The notes: a model not told the origin generated them from the letters alone. A stretch of 47,582 bases of DNA from Streptomyces novaecaesareae (GCF_000716875.1 NZ_JNWQ01000055.1:1-47582); one strand, 5' to 3'. Positions 15,696 through 25,021 are shown, counted from the stretch's first letter. Made by a program: numbers and translations.

Positions 15696-16463
15696 ATGGC
15701 CACCGACCGCAGCAGCGCAGGAGATCCGGCGCGCACCCTCGCCCTGCTCTGGGGGCTCACCGCCGAGGAGAAGCCCGGTCGGCGCGGGCCCCGGCAGGCG
15801 CGTTCGACCGGCGAGATCGCCGCCGCCGCCGTCGCCCTCGCCGACACCGAGGGCGTGGACGCCGTCACCATGCGCCGGGTCGCGCAGGAGCTCGGCGTCT
15901 CCGCGATGGCGCTCTACACCTACGTGCCCGGCAAGGCCGAGCTGCTCGACCTGATGCTGGACACCGTCTACGCCACGATGCCCCGCAGCGCCCCCGCCGA
16001 CGAGGGCTGGCGGGCCCGGGTCACCGCCGTCGCGGACGACAACCGCGCGCTCCACGACGCCCACCCGTGGGTCGCGACCGTCTCCACCAGCCGCCCGCCG
16101 CTGGGGCCCGGCCTGATGGCCAAGTACGAGTACGAGCTGCGCGCCTTCGAGGGCACCGGCCTGCCCGACGTCGAACTGGACGCCGCGCTCACCCACCTGC
16201 TCGGCTTCGTGCAGACCTGCGCCCGGATGGCCGCCGACGAGCGCGGCGCCCGGCAGGACAGCGCGATGACCGACGAGCAGTGGTGGGCCGCCAACGCCGA
16301 ACTGCTCGCCCGGGTCTTCGACCCCGAGCGCTACCCGGTGGCCGCCCGCGTCGGCGCCGCGGCCGGCGAGGCGCACGGCGGCGCGTACGACCCGGACCAC
16401 GCGTACGCCTTCGGCCTGGCCCGCGTCCTGGACGGGCTCGAAGCCCTCATCGGGCGTCGGTAG
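15696..16463 (+). CDS. TetR-family regulator with TetR_C tetracycline-repressor-type C-terminus
   Basis: A 255-residue regulator. Residues about 35-85 form the TetR helix-turn-helix (RSTGEIAAAAVALADTEGVD, RRVAQELGVSAMALYTYVPG, KAELLDLMLD). The remainder is helical and matches the tetracycline-repressor-like ligand domain (LLGFVQTCARMAADERGARQ). ATG at 15696 is preceded by another ATG-like string in a different frame. No transporter or enzyme is divergently linked except the small DUF6011 gene, so the target is not obvious. Its 3' end overlaps the HxlR gene by 17 bp, tail to tail. Confidence 0.88.
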   Translation: MATDRSSAGDPARTLALLWGLTAEEKPGRRGPRQARSTGEIAAAAVALADTEGVDAVTMRRVAQELGVSAMALYTYVPGKAELLDLMLDTVYATMPRSAPADEGWRARVTAVADDNRALHDAHPWVATVSTSRPPLGPGLMAKYEYELRAFEGTGLPDVELDAALTHLLGFVQTCARMAADERGARQDSAMTDEQWWAANAELLARVFDPERYPVAARVGAAAGEAHGGAYDPDHAYAFGLARVLDGLEALIGRR

Positions 16464-16845
16464 CCCGTCCGTCGTACTCGTCCCGCGCCCCCATGACCTC
16501 GGGCACCCGCCGCTCGGACCAGTGCGCCAGCGCCGCGACCAGCTCGGCCGCCTCCCGCCCGAGCGGGGTGAGGCTGTAGTCGACGCGCGGCGGGATCACC
16601 GGGTGCGCCTCGCGCAGCACGAAGCCGTCCCGTTCCAGCGTCTGCAGGGTCTGGGCGAGCATCTTCTCGCTGACCCCCGAGACCTGGCGCCGCAGCTCGC
16701 TGAACCGGTAGCCCCGCTCGTGCAGCGCGCCGAGGACGAGGACGCCCCAGCGGCTGGTGACGTGCTCCAGCACGCCCCGGGACGGGCACATCCGGTCGAA
16801 GACGTTGGCCGGAGGGAGCTCGCGCAGCTGCTCGCTTACCTTCAT
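16447..16845 (-). CDS. HxlR-family winged-helix regulator
   Basis: 132 residues with the HxlR/MarR-like winged helix: CPSRGVLEHVTSRWGVLVLG (Cys19-Pro, then W-x-VLxLxxL), FSELRRQVSGVSEKMLAQTL and LERDGFVLRE, PPRVDYSLTPLGREA. HxlR proteins with a Cys near the helix-turn-helix often sense electrophiles or quinones and control adjacent reductases. Here a QorB-type NAD(P)H-dependent reductase gene is divergent, 95 bp away, which fits that role. ATG at 16845 is the clear start. Confidence 0.92.
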   Translation of the reverse strand: MKVSEQLRELPPANVFDRMCPSRGVLEHVTSRWGVLVLGALHERGYRFSELRRQVSGVSEKMLAQTLQTLERDGFVLREAHPVIPPRVDYSLTPLGREAAELVAALAHWSERRVPEVMGARDEYDGRATDAR

Positions 16846-16849
16846 ATCA

Positions 16850-16881
16850 GTACCCTACTTTGAAGTGCGTACTTTCGAAAG
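16850..16881. promoter_or_regulatory. HxlR operator candidate
   Basis: The intergenic region has GTAC...ACTT and AAGT...GTAC as imperfect half-sites (16850-16872) and a perfect CTTTCGAAAG palindrome (16872-16881), all A/T-rich against the background. They lie between the HxlR start and the divergent reductase, where an autoregulatory HxlR site is expected. Confidence 0.5.
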
Positions 16882-16940
16882 GTTAGTGCTGTCCCTAGGG
16901 TGAGTTCCGAGGTCAGAACCCATCCCAAGGAGCCATCACC

Positions 16941-17795
16941 ATGTACGTCGTCACCGGTGCCACCGGCCAGCTCGGCCGTCTCGTCGTCGAGGGTCTGCTG
17001 GCGAAGGTCCCCGCGAGCGAGGTGGCGGTCGCCGTCCGCTCCGCCGAGAAGGCCGCCGACCTGGCCGCGCGCGGCGTGGCCGTCCGCGTGGTCGACTACG
17101 ACGAGCCGGAGACCCTGGCCGGCGCCTTCGCCGCCGGCGACCGGGTGCTGCTGATCTCGGGCAGCGAGGTCGGCCGCCGGATCCCGCAGCACCGCGCCGT
17201 CGTGGACGCCGCGAAGGCCGCCGGGGTGGCGCTGCTCGCGTACACCAGCATCCTGGGCGCGGCGACCTTCCGGCTGGCCGACGAGCACAAGGCGACCGAG
17301 GAGCTGATCCTCGCCTCCGGCCTGCCGTACGCGTTCCTGCGCAACGGCTGGTACACCGAGAACTACCTGGGCGACGCGGCCGGCACGGTGGCCCGTGGCG
17401 TGGTGCTCGGCAGCGCCGGGGACGGCCGGATCGCCACCGCCCCGCGCGGGGACTACGCCGACGCCGCGGTCGCGGTCCTCACCGGCGAGGGCGCGGGCCA
17501 CGAGAACGCGGTCTACGAGCTGAGCGGCGACGCCGCCTGGAGCCTGTCCGAGCTGGCCGCCGAGCTGGCCCAGGCCTCCGGCAAGCCGGTCGCGCACCGG
17601 GACGTCGCCCCGGCCGAGCACCTGGCCGCGCTGGTCGGCGCGGGCCTGCCGGAGGGCTTCGCCGAGGTCCTGGTCGACGTGGACGCCGGCATCGCGCGCG
17701 GCGAGCTGGCCGGCACCCCGGGCGACCTCGCCCGGCTGATCGGCCGCCCGACCGTGCCGCTCGCCGAGTCCGTCCGCACGGCGCTGAGCTCCTGA
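16941..17795 (+). CDS. NmrA/QorB-type NAD(P)H-dependent oxidoreductase
   Basis: A 284-residue atypical short-chain dehydrogenase. The dinucleotide motif is MYVVTGATGQLGRLVVEGLL (G-x-x-G-x-x-G at residues 6-12). Further matches are YTSILGAATFRLADEHKATE and GLPYAFLRNGWYTENYLG, as in QorB/YtfG quinone oxidoreductases and NmrA-like proteins. It likely reduces quinones or other electrophiles with NADPH. The start follows CCCAAGGAGCCATCACC. Divergence from an HxlR regulator supports redox-responsive expression. Cytosolic. Confidence 0.9.
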   Translation: MYVVTGATGQLGRLVVEGLLAKVPASEVAVAVRSAEKAADLAARGVAVRVVDYDEPETLAGAFAAGDRVLLISGSEVGRRIPQHRAVVDAAKAAGVALLAYTSILGAATFRLADEHKATEELILASGLPYAFLRNGWYTENYLGDAAGTVARGVVLGSAGDGRIATAPRGDYADAAVAVLTGEGAGHENAVYELSGDAAWSLSELAAELAQASGKPVAHRDVAPAEHLAALVGAGLPEGFAEVLVDVDAGIARGELAGTPGDLARLIGRPTVPLAESVRTALSS

Positions 17796-17864
17796 AACAC
17801 CCGGGCCGGGCGGCCCGGAGTCCAGCCCTCGGGCACTGTCATGACCAAAATGCGGAAACGGAGA

Positions 17865-17893
17865 TGACAGCTCGCCCTCCCGCCAGCTACGGT
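17865..17893 (+). promoter_or_regulatory. Promoter candidate for rarD
   Basis: TGACAG (17865-17870), a 17-bp spacer, and TACGGT (17888-17893), 36 bases before the rarD ATG, fit a housekeeping-type promoter. CTGTCAT and ATGACAG form an inverted repeat just upstream and over the -35 box (17836-17870). Confidence 0.45.
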
Positions 17894-17928
17894 CGCTGCA
17901 CCACACGCGCGCGGGAGGGCACTCGGCC

Positions 17929-18906
17929 ATGCCACAGACAGACCAGCAGGACAACGGCCGAGGCCTCTGGTACGGCTTCGCGGCCTACGGCATCTGGGGG
18001 CTCTTCCCCCTGTTCTGGCCGCTGCTGGAGCCCGGCGCCGCCGACGACATCCTGGCCAACCGGATGGTCTGGTCCCTCGTCGCGGTGGTCCTGCTGCTCG
18101 TCGCCCAGCGGCACTGGGGCTGGATACGCCCGCTGCTGCGCCAGCCCCGCCGGCTCGCCATGCTGGCCGGCGCGGCCGCCGTCATCTCGGTCAACTGGGG
18201 CGTCTACATCTGGGCCGTCAACGCCGGGCACGTCGTCGAGACCAGCCTCGGCTACTTCATCAACCCCCTGGTCACCATCGCCTTCGGCGTCCTGGTGCTC
18301 AAGGAGCGGCTGCGCGTCGCGCAGTGGACGGCGGTGGGCGTCGGCGCCCTCGCCGTCGCCGTGCTGACCGTCGCCTACGGGCGGCTGCCGTGGATCGCGC
18401 TCACCCTCGCGCTCTCCTTCGCCACCTACGGCCTGCTGAAGAAGAAGGTCGGGCTGAGCGGGCTGGAGAGCCTGGCGGCGGAGAGCGCCTTCATGTTCCC
18501 GTTCGCCCTCGGCTACCTGGTCTACCTGGAGGTCAGCGGACGCGGCACCCTCGGGCACACGGTGGCCGGCTCGTACGGCTGGGGGCACTCCGGGCTGCTG
18601 ATGCTCAGCGGGGTGATCACCGCGATCCCGCTGCTGCTCTTCGGCGCGTCGGCCGTACGGGTGCCGCTGACCGTGCTCGGGCTGCTGCAGTACCTGGCGC
18701 CGGTGTTCCAGTTCCTGATCGGCGTCGCCGTCTTCCACGAGTCGATGCCGCCCGCCCGCTGGGCCGGCTTCGGCCTGGTCTGGGCCGCGCTCGCGGTGCT
18801 CACCTGGGACGCGCTGCGCCAGGTGCGGGCCGACCGCGCGGCGCGGGCCGCGGCGCTGCCGCAGCCCGCACCGGCGGAGCCGGCCACGGCGGCCGTCACG
18901 CGCTGA
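17929..18906 (+). CDS. rarD: EamA-family transporter RarD
   Basis: A 325-residue, ten-helix drug/metabolite-superfamily permease. RarD-specific strings are present: GLWYGFAAYGIWGLFPLFWP at the N-terminus, INWGVYIWAV-like (SVNWGVYIWAVNAGHVVETS), LGYFINPLVTIAFGVLVLKE, and LLGLLQYLAPVFQFLIG-type (LTVLGLLQYLAPVFQFLIGV). The protein is in the cytoplasmic membrane; the substrate is unknown, despite the name's link to chloramphenicol sensitivity. Short direct repeats lie around its stop and extend to the end of the next gene. It converges on the ABC permease gene. Confidence 0.92.
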   Translation: MPQTDQQDNGRGLWYGFAAYGIWGLFPLFWPLLEPGAADDILANRMVWSLVAVVLLLVAQRHWGWIRPLLRQPRRLAMLAGAAAVISVNWGVYIWAVNAGHVVETSLGYFINPLVTIAFGVLVLKERLRVAQWTAVGVGALAVAVLTVAYGRLPWIALTLALSFATYGLLKKKVGLSGLESLAAESAFMFPFALGYLVYLEVSGRGTLGHTVAGSYGWGHSGLLMLSGVITAIPLLLFGASAVRVPLTVLGLLQYLAPVFQFLIGVAVFHESMPPARWAGFGLVWAALAVLTWDALRQVRADRAARAAALPQPAPAEPATAAVTR

Positions 18907-18978
18907 GGGCCCTCACCGGCCGACGACCCCCCGCGTGCTGAGACCTCGTCACGCGCCGACGACCCTCACGCGCTGATG
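18895..18978. repeat. Direct repeats between rarD and the ABC permease 3' ends
   Basis: TCACGCGCTGA occurs at the rarD end and again at the permease end. GCCGACGACCC occurs twice in between, and a variant CGCGTGCTGAG lies in the middle. Both stop codons lie in copies of the same short unit, which suggests local slippage or duplication in this convergent gap. Confidence 0.55.
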
Positions 18979-19886
18979 TCCCGGCTGGTGAAGCGCGCCC
19001 AGGCCGCCGAGCCGAACACGGCGACGTAGGCGGCCTGCAGGCCGAGGTCCTTCAGCACGCCGTCCCAGTACATCGGCTCCCGCAGCAGGTCCGAGAAGCT
19101 GAGCCAGTAGTGCGTGAACAGGAACGGCCTGATCGCGTCCAGCTGCGGGAAGGCGTCCAGGATCTGGACGGTGATCACCAGCCCGACGGTGGCGGCCATC
19201 GCCGCGATCCCGCTGCCGGTGAGGGTGGAGACGAACAGCCCGATCGCCACCAGCCCGGCCAGTGAGACCGCGACCACCCCGGCGACCAGCACCGCGCGCA
19301 GCAGCGCGTCGGCGAGGCCGATGGTGTCCCCGGAGAGCAGCGTGACCTCGCCGAGCGGGAAGAGCGCGGCGCCGGTGGCCAGGGCCGCCACCGCGACCGC
19401 CGCCGTCGCGGCCAGGCAGAACACCAGCCCGGCGGTGAACTTGGCGGCCAGCAGCCGGGTCCGCCCGGCCGGGGCGACCAGCAGGTAGCGCAGCGTCCCG
19501 GTGGCCGCCTCGCCCGCCACCGAGTCCCCGGCGACCACGCCGACCGTCATCGGCAGGAACACCGGCAGCGCGACGGCCAGCGCCGTGAAGACCAGGAACA
19601 GCCCGTTCTGGGTGGTCTGCGCGATGAAGCTCGGGCCGCCGCCGCCCTCGTGCGGGCTGTCCGTGTTGAGTTTGACGACCACCCCGATCAGGACCGGCAG
19701 CACCGCCAGGATCCCCAGCAGCACCTTGGTGCGCAGCCGGCGGAAGGTCAGGTGCAGCTCGTTGCGGAACAGCGCCAGGAACCCGGCCGCGGTCTGCGGC
19801 CGCCGGCCCGTGCGCAGCACCGTCGCCTCGGCCCGCGAGGTCTCGGCCCGCGAGGCCGCAGCGTGCGAGGTCTCAGCCCGCGACAT
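18966..19886 (-). CDS. ABC-2 type transporter permease
   Basis: 306 residues with six predicted membrane segments, for example VLLGILAVLPVLIGVVVKL, FTALAVALPVFLPMTVGVVA and AAMAATVGLVITVQILD. It carries the ABC-2 signature GDSVAGEAATGTLRYLLVAP (about 117-136), typical of exporter permeases next to an ATPase. The N-terminus is hydrophilic with repeated RAETS/RAEAT units. It overlaps the ATPase gene by 14 bp and is the last gene of the LolA-like/ATPase/permease operon. Its job is probably export of a lipid, peptide or drug; the substrate cannot be told. Confidence 0.9.
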   Translation of the reverse strand: MSRAETSHAAASRAETSRAEATVLRTGRRPQTAAGFLALFRNELHLTFRRLRTKVLLGILAVLPVLIGVVVKLNTDSPHEGGGGPSFIAQTTQNGLFLVFTALAVALPVFLPMTVGVVAGDSVAGEAATGTLRYLLVAPAGRTRLLAAKFTAGLVFCLAATAAVAVAALATGAALFPLGEVTLLSGDTIGLADALLRAVLVAGVVAVSLAGLVAIGLFVSTLTGSGIAAMAATVGLVITVQILDAFPQLDAIRPFLFTHYWLSFSDLLREPMYWDGVLKDLGLQAAYVAVFGSAAWARFTSRDISA

Positions 19887-20970
19887 CGAAGCCCTCCCCG
19901 GTCAGCGCCACGAAGGCGTCCTCCAACGTGCCCCGCTCCAGCCCGAAGCCGTGCACCCGTACCCCGGCCGCGACCAGCGCCGCGCACAGCTCGGGCAGCG
20001 CCTCGTCGCCGGGGCCGCCCAACTCGCCGTCCACCCGCTCCTCACCGGGCACCAGGCCGGTGACCCGGTGGGCCGCCAGCACCTCGGCGGCCCGGGCCAC
20101 GTCCGGGGTGCGGACCACCAGCCGGCCCTGCGCCCGGGCGGCCAGCTCGGCGACGGTGCCCTGCACCACCAGCCGGCCCCGGGACATCACCGCCGCGTGG
20201 GTGCAGACCTGCTCGATCTCGTCCAGCAGGTGCGAGGAGAGGAACACCGTGGTGCCCTCCGCCGCGACCTCCCGGACCAGCGCCCGGATCTCCCGCATGC
20301 CCTGCGGGTCCAGCCCGTTGGTCGGCTCGTCCAGCACCAGCAGCTCGCGCGGCTGCAGCAGCGCGGAGGCCAGGCCCAGGCGCTGCTTCATGCCCAGCGA
20401 GTACGCGCGGGCCTTCTTGCCCGCCGCCGCGCCCAGGCCGACCCGCTCCAGTGCGGTCTCGACCCGCTGCCGGCGGGTGCGCGGATCGGCGGTCGGGTCG
20501 GCGGCGTCGAAGCGGACCAGGTTGTCCCGGCCGGAGAGGAAGCCGTACAGCGCCGGGCCCTCGATCAGCGCGCCCACCCGGGGCAGCACGGTGGCGACGG
20601 ACTGCGGCATCGACTCGCCGAGGACGGTGGCCGTGCCCGAGGTGGGGGCGATCAGGCCCATCAGCATCCGGATGGTGGTGGTCTTGCCGGAGCCGTTGGG
20701 GCCGAGGAAGCCGAAGACGGAGCCGCGCGGCACGGACAGGTCCAGGCCGTCCACGGCGAGCTGGCCGCCCCGGAAGCGCTTGGTCAGGCCGCGGGTCCTG
20801 ATCACGTCCCCGGAAGCGGAAGCGGAGGCGGAAGCGGAAGCGGAAGCGGAGGGGGGAGAGGTAGGGGAGACGGGAGAGGCGGAGGGAACGGGAACGGGGG
20901 CCGGGCGCGGCTCGGCGCCCGGACCCCCGGCCGACTCCGTAACGTCCCCCGTTACGGGAGCCTTGGTCAT
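19873..20970 (-). CDS. ABC transporter ATP-binding protein
   Basis: 365 residues. Walker A is GPNGSGKTTT (about 92-101), the signature is YSLGMKQRLGLASALLQPRE, Walker B is LLVLDEPTNGLDPQG, and the switch His is in FLSSHLLDEIEQV. This matches drug/bacitracin-type exporter ATPases. The first about 53 residues are disordered: proline- and serine-rich with an ASASASASASAS run encoded by GAAGCG-type hexamers at 20811-20850. The start lies three bases after the stop of the LolA-like gene, and the permease overlaps its end, so the operon is tight. Confidence 0.93.
   Translation of the reverse strand: MTKAPVTGDVTESAGGPGAEPRPAPVPVPSASPVSPTSPPSASASASASASASGDVIRTRGLTKRFRGGQLAVDGLDLSVPRGSVFGFLGPNGSGKTTTIRMLMGLIAPTSGTATVLGESMPQSVATVLPRVGALIEGPALYGFLSGRDNLVRFDAADPTADPRTRRQRVETALERVGLGAAAGKKARAYSLGMKQRLGLASALLQPRELLVLDEPTNGLDPQGMREIRALVREVAAEGTTVFLSSHLLDEIEQVCTHAAVMSRGRLVVQGTVAELAARAQGRLVVRTPDVARAAEVLAAHRVTGLVPGEERVDGELGGPGDEALPELCAALVAAGVRVHGFGLERGTLEDAFVALTGEGFDVAG
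20811..20853. repeat. Hexanucleotide microsatellite (GAAGCG)n in the ABC ATPase gene
   Basis: About seven near-perfect GAAGCG/GAGGCG units encode alternating Ala-Ser in the disordered N-terminus of the ATPase. Unit gain or loss would keep the frame. Confidence 0.85.
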
Positions 20971-20973
20971 CCG

Positions 20974-22206
20974 TCAGTTCACCCCGGCGGCGTGCTGCAG
21001 GACCGGCAGGGTCACCGCGCCGGCGAAGACCCGGCCGTCGTCGGTGAGCAGGACGTTGACGACCTTGGTGCCGATCAGGGTGCCGCCGTCGACCGGCTTG
21101 CCGAGCGACTTGATCATCCCCTGCGGGTTCACCGAGCCGCGGCCGCCGTGCTTGCCGTCGCCCTTCGGCACCTCGACCTGGCCGCCGGGCAGCTGCGCCG
21201 TGACCACGGCCGTCCAGCCCTCGCCGATCACGTTCACGTTCTCGTTCCCGTGCGCCTTGGCGTCATCCGCCGCCGCCGCGCCGTCCTTGGCAGCACTGTC
21301 CTTGGCCACCTCGTCCGCCTTCTTCTCCGTCACCTTGGCGCCCTTGGGCACGGTGAAGTCGAAGGTCTTGGCGGCCGGCGCGGCGAAGGAGACGTCGGTG
21401 AAGCGGACGTCCAGGACGGTGCTGCCGTCGGTGGACTTCACCGCCACCGCGAGCGGCACGCCGTTGTCGGCGGCCACCGCGATCCGGACCTCGGCGACGG
21501 TCGAGCCGGACTGGGTCGGCTTGACGCTCAGCTGGTACGCCTTCTGCCCGGCCACGTTGGCCGTCCCGGCGACGGTGACCGAGGTGGTGCCGGCGCTCGC
21601 GGCCAGGAACTGCCGGGCGGCCTCCTGCGGGGTGGTGGGCAGCTCGGACAGCGGCGCCTTCGGGTGCCGGTCACCGGCCGCGCCGGTCAGGTGCACGGCG
21701 CTGTTGGTCGAGCTGTCCCAGGCCCAGGACTGGTCGCCGTTGCGGACCACGGTGTAGCCGGCCATGTTCTCCATGATGTCCACCCGCTGGCGCAGCGGGC
21801 CGTCCACCGCGACCCGCAGCGTCCGGTCGCCGCCGAGCAGGCCGAGCAGCTTGGTCTGCGGGTCCGCCGAGGAACCGGCGTCCTGCCCGCCGTGCCCGGC
21901 CGCCGCGCCGATCCCGCCGGCCGCCCCGCTCAGCAGCTGGGTGGGCAGGCCGAGGTCGGTGGTGACCGAGACCGTTCCGGACAGGGCCTGCGTCTGGGAG
22001 CCGAGCGCCTTGGCGACCAGCTGCTCCGCCGTCAGCGACGGCAGGTCGGGCGGGGAGTCGGCGGCCAGCGCGGGCACCAGCCCCACCCCGGCGGCGATCA
22101 CCGCGGCCACCGCCAGCGGCACCCCGGCGCGCACCAGGACGCGGCGTCGCGGGCGGTACGGCACGCCGCCGTCCAGGCCGTCACCCGTCACCGTCTCATT
22201 GGTCAT
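20974..22206 (-). CDS. LolA-like secreted or membrane-anchored protein
   Basis: 410 residues. An N-terminal hydrophobic segment (VLVRAGVPLAVAAVIAAGVG then VPALA) is a signal peptide or anchor. It precedes a LolA/LppX-like beta sheet: LTAEQLVAKALGSQTQALSG, RVDIMENMAGYTVVRNGDQS, WAWDSSTNSAVHL. A charged Ala/Lys linker (about 285-310, VTEKKADEVAKDSAAKDGAA) precedes the C-terminal part. LolA-like proteins bind lipid. As the first gene of an operon with an ABC-2 exporter it may receive or sense the exported lipid. ATG at 22206 follows a strong GAGGAG site. Divergent from fbiC. Confidence 0.85.
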   Translation of the reverse strand: MTNETVTGDGLDGGVPYRPRRRVLVRAGVPLAVAAVIAAGVGLVPALAADSPPDLPSLTAEQLVAKALGSQTQALSGTVSVTTDLGLPTQLLSGAAGGIGAAAGHGGQDAGSSADPQTKLLGLLGGDRTLRVAVDGPLRQRVDIMENMAGYTVVRNGDQSWAWDSSTNSAVHLTGAAGDRHPKAPLSELPTTPQEAARQFLAASAGTTSVTVAGTANVAGQKAYQLSVKPTQSGSTVAEVRIAVAADNGVPLAVAVKSTDGSTVLDVRFTDVSFAAPAAKTFDFTVPKGAKVTEKKADEVAKDSAAKDGAAAADDAKAHGNENVNVIGEGWTAVVTAQLPGGQVEVPKGDGKHGGRGSVNPQGMIKSLGKPVDGGTLIGTKVVNVLLTDDGRVFAGAVTLPVLQHAAGVN

Positions 22207-22326
22207 GGCGTCCTCAACTCCTCTGCGAACACGTGCGATTGCTCCTGCACCTCCATTAGAGGCCGCCGTGCCCCCGCCGACATCGCCCTGTGGGGCCAGA
22301 TCGGGTTGGCCTTCTCGGGTATGTCG

Positions 22327-22347
22327 ACCCTGAGACGGCCTCAGGGT
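22327..22347. promoter_or_regulatory. Inverted repeat upstream of fbiC
   Basis: ACCCTGAG, 5-nt centre ACGGC, CTCAGGGT: a perfect 8-bp dyad 41 bases before the fbiC ATG, near where its promoter should be. A candidate regulator site; no known consensus is claimed. Confidence 0.45.
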
Positions 22348-22387
22348 TGCTCCTCCCGAGGTACCACCGCTGGCGTAGGGTCGCGCC

Positions 22388-24976
22388 ATGGACGGAACCG
22401 CCATGGACGCAAGCAACCCCCCGACCGCGAACGCGATGCGCCGTGCCCTGCGCCGCGCCCGGGACGGCGTCGCCCTCGACCTGACCGAGGCCGCCGTACT
22501 GCTGCAAGCCCGAGGCGAGGACCTGCGCGACCTCTGTTCGAGTGCCGCCCGGCTGCGCGACGCCGGCCTCGAAGCGGCCGGCCGCCCCGGCGTCATCACC
22601 TACTCCAAGAGCGTCTTCATCCCGCTCACCCGGCTGTGCCGCGACAAGTGCCACTACTGCACCTTCGCCACCGTCCCCGGCAAGCTGCGCCGCGAGGGCC
22701 ACGGGCTGTACATGTCCCCGGACGAGGTGCTGGAGGTCGCCCGGCGCGGGGCCGAACTCGGCTGCAAGGAAGCCCTGATCACGCTCGGGGACAAGCCCGA
22801 GGACCGCTGGCCCGAGGCCCGCGAGTGGCTGGACGCGCACGGCTACGACGACACCATCGCCTACGTGCGGGCGATGTCGATCCGCATCCTGGAGGAGACC
22901 GGCCTGCTGCCGCACCTCAACCCCGGGGTGCTGGGCTGGACGGACTTCCAGCGGCTCAAGCCGGTCTCCGCGTCGATGGGCATGATGCTGGAGACCACCG
23001 CCACCCGGCTGTGGAGCGAGCCCGGCGGCCCGCACTTCGGCTCCCCGGACAAGGAACCGGCCGTCCGGCTGCGGGTGTTGGAGGACGCCGGGCGCAGCTC
23101 CGTCCCGTTCACCAGCGGCCTGCTGATCGGCATCGGCGAGACGTACCAGGAGCGCGCCGAGTCGCTGTTCGCGCTGCGCAAGGTCTCCCGCGCCTACCAC
23201 GGCATCCAGGAGCTGATCCTGCAGAACTTCCGCGCCAAGCCGGACACGGCGATGCGCGGCATGCCGGACGCCGAACTGGACGAGCTGGTGGCCACGGTGG
23301 CGGTGGCCCGGCACCTCATGGGCCCGACCGCCTGCCTGCAGGCCCCGCCGAACCTGGTGGACGGCGAGTACGAGCGGCTGATCGCGGCCGGCATCGACGA
23401 CTGGGGCGGGGTCTCCCCGCTCACCCCGGACCACGTCAACCCCGAACGCCCCTGGCCGCAGATCGAGCGGCTGGCCGAGCGTTCGGCGGCGGCCGGCTTC
23501 GAGCTGCGCGAGCGGCTCGCCGTCTACCCCGAGTACGTGCGCCACGGCGAGCCCTGGCTGGACCCGCGGGTGCTGCCGCACGTCCGCGCCCTGGCCGACC
23601 CGCGGACCGGCCTGGCGAACCCGGACGCGGTGGTCCGCGGACTGCCCTGGCAGGAGCCCGAGGACCTGCCGGAGTCGTACGGGCGCACCGACCTGCACGC
23701 CACCATCGACACCGAGGGCCGCACCGGCGACCGCCGGGCCGACTTCGAGGACGTGTACGGCGACTGGGAGGTGCTGCGCGAGCAGGTGCTCGCGAAGGGC
23801 GCCCCCGAGCGCCTCGCCGGGGACCTGCGCGGGGCCCTGGCGACGGCCGCCGACGACCCGACGAAGCTGACCGACGACCAGGCGCTGGCCCTGTTCCACG
23901 CGGACGGCCCGGCCCTGGACGCGCTCTGCCGGATCGCCGACGAGGTGCGCCGGGACGCCGTCGGGGACGAGGTCACCTACTGCGTCACCCGGAACATCAA
24001 CTTCACCAACGTCTGCTACACCGGCTGCCGGTTCTGCGCCTTCGCCCAGCGGCGCACCGACGCGGACGCCTACACCCTGTCGCTGGAGCAGGTCGCCGAC
24101 CGGGCCGCGCAGGCCTGGGAGGTGGGCGCCACCGAGGTCTGCATGCAGGGCGGCATCCACCCGGACCTGCCCGGCACCGCCTACTTCGACATCGCCCGCG
24201 CGGTGAAGGAGCGGGTGCCCGGCATCCACGTGCACGCCTTCTCGCCGATGGAGGTGGTCAACGGCGCGACCCGCACCGGGCTCTCGATCCGCGACTGGCT
24301 GCAGCGGGCCAAGGAGTCGGGCCTGGACACCATCCCGGGCACGGCCGCCGAGATCCTGGACGACGAGGTCCGCTGGGTGCTCACCAAGGGCAAGCTGCCC
24401 GCCGCCACCTGGGTCGAGGTGGTCACCACCGCGCACGAGCTGGGCATCCGCTCCTCGTCCACGATGATGTACGGGCACGTGGACACCCCGCAGCACTGGC
24501 TCGGCCACCTGCGGCTGCTCGCCGAGATCCAGCAACGGACGGGCGGCTTCACCGAGTTCGTGACCCTGCCGTTCGTCCACACCAACGCCCCGGTCTACCT
24601 GGCCGGCATCGCCCGGCCCGGCCCGACCGCCCGGGACAACCGCGCGGTGGTGGCGATGGCCCGGCTGCTGCTGCACCCGCACATCCCCAACATCCAGACC
24701 AGCTGGGTCAAGCTGGGCGCCGAGGGCGCGGCCGAGATGCTCCGCTCCGGTGCCAACGACCTGGGCGGCACGCTGATGGAGGAGACCATCTCGCGGATGG
24801 CCGGTTCGGCGTACGGGAGTTACAAGTCGGTGCGCGACCTGCAGGCGATCGCCGGGCTGGCGGGCCGCCCGCACCGCCAGCGCACCACCACCTACGGCGA
24901 GGTGCCGCCCGAGCGCCTGGCCGCGGCCCTGGCCTCGGACGGCCACCTGCCGGAGCTGCTGCCCGTGCTGGACTGA
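22388..24976 (+). CDS. fbiC: FbiC, 7,8-didemethyl-8-hydroxy-5-deazariboflavin (FO) synthase
   Basis: 862 residues with two radical-SAM modules. The CofG half has its [4Fe-4S] motif at Cys84, 88 and 91 ([20 protein letters not shown]). The CofH half has Cys543, 547 and 550 ([20 protein letters not shown]). Together they join tyrosine to the ribityl-pyrimidine to make FO, the deazaflavin core of F420. The length is normal for the fused actinobacterial enzyme, where archaea have separate CofG and CofH. ATG at 22388 or 22403 could start it. Divergent from the LolA-like operon, with no other F420 genes alongside. Cytosolic. Confidence 0.97.
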   Translation: MDGTAMDASNPPTANAMRRALRRARDGVALDLTEAAVLLQARGEDLRDLCSSAARLRDAGLEAAGRPGVITYSKSVFIPLTRLCRDKCHYCTFATVPGKLRREGHGLYMSPDEVLEVARRGAELGCKEALITLGDKPEDRWPEAREWLDAHGYDDTIAYVRAMSIRILEETGLLPHLNPGVLGWTDFQRLKPVSASMGMMLETTATRLWSEPGGPHFGSPDKEPAVRLRVLEDAGRSSVPFTSGLLIGIGETYQERAESLFALRKVSRAYHGIQELILQNFRAKPDTAMRGMPDAELDELVATVAVARHLMGPTACLQAPPNLVDGEYERLIAAGIDDWGGVSPLTPDHVNPERPWPQIERLAERSAAAGFELRERLAVYPEYVRHGEPWLDPRVLPHVRALADPRTGLANPDAVVRGLPWQEPEDLPESYGRTDLHATIDTEGRTGDRRADFEDVYGDWEVLREQVLAKGAPERLAGDLRGALATAADDPTKLTDDQALALFHADGPALDALCRIADEVRRDAVGDEVTYCVTRNINFTNVCYTGCRFCAFAQRRTDADAYTLSLEQVADRAAQAWEVGATEVCMQGGIHPDLPGTAYFDIARAVKERVPGIHVHAFSPMEVVNGATRTGLSIRDWLQRAKESGLDTIPGTAAEILDDEVRWVLTKGKLPAATWVEVVTTAHELGIRSSSTMMYGHVDTPQHWLGHLRLLAEIQQRTGGFTEFVTLPFVHTNAPVYLAGIARPGPTARDNRAVVAMARLLLHPHIPNIQTSWVKLGAEGAAEMLRSGANDLGGTLMEETISRMAGSAYGSYKSVRDLQAIAGLAGRPHRQRTTTYGEVPPERLAAALASDGHLPELLPVLD

Positions 24977-25021
24977 CCGCGCGGAGGTGTTCGTGGGGGC
25001 ACTGAAGTTCGAGGGATCACG

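Noticed and set aside
19501..25005. A plus-strand open frame of over 1,800 codons
   Set aside because: It runs antisense through the ABC operon and out of frame through fbiC. The translation is Arg/Gly/Ala-rich with no domain; it is open only because of high GC.
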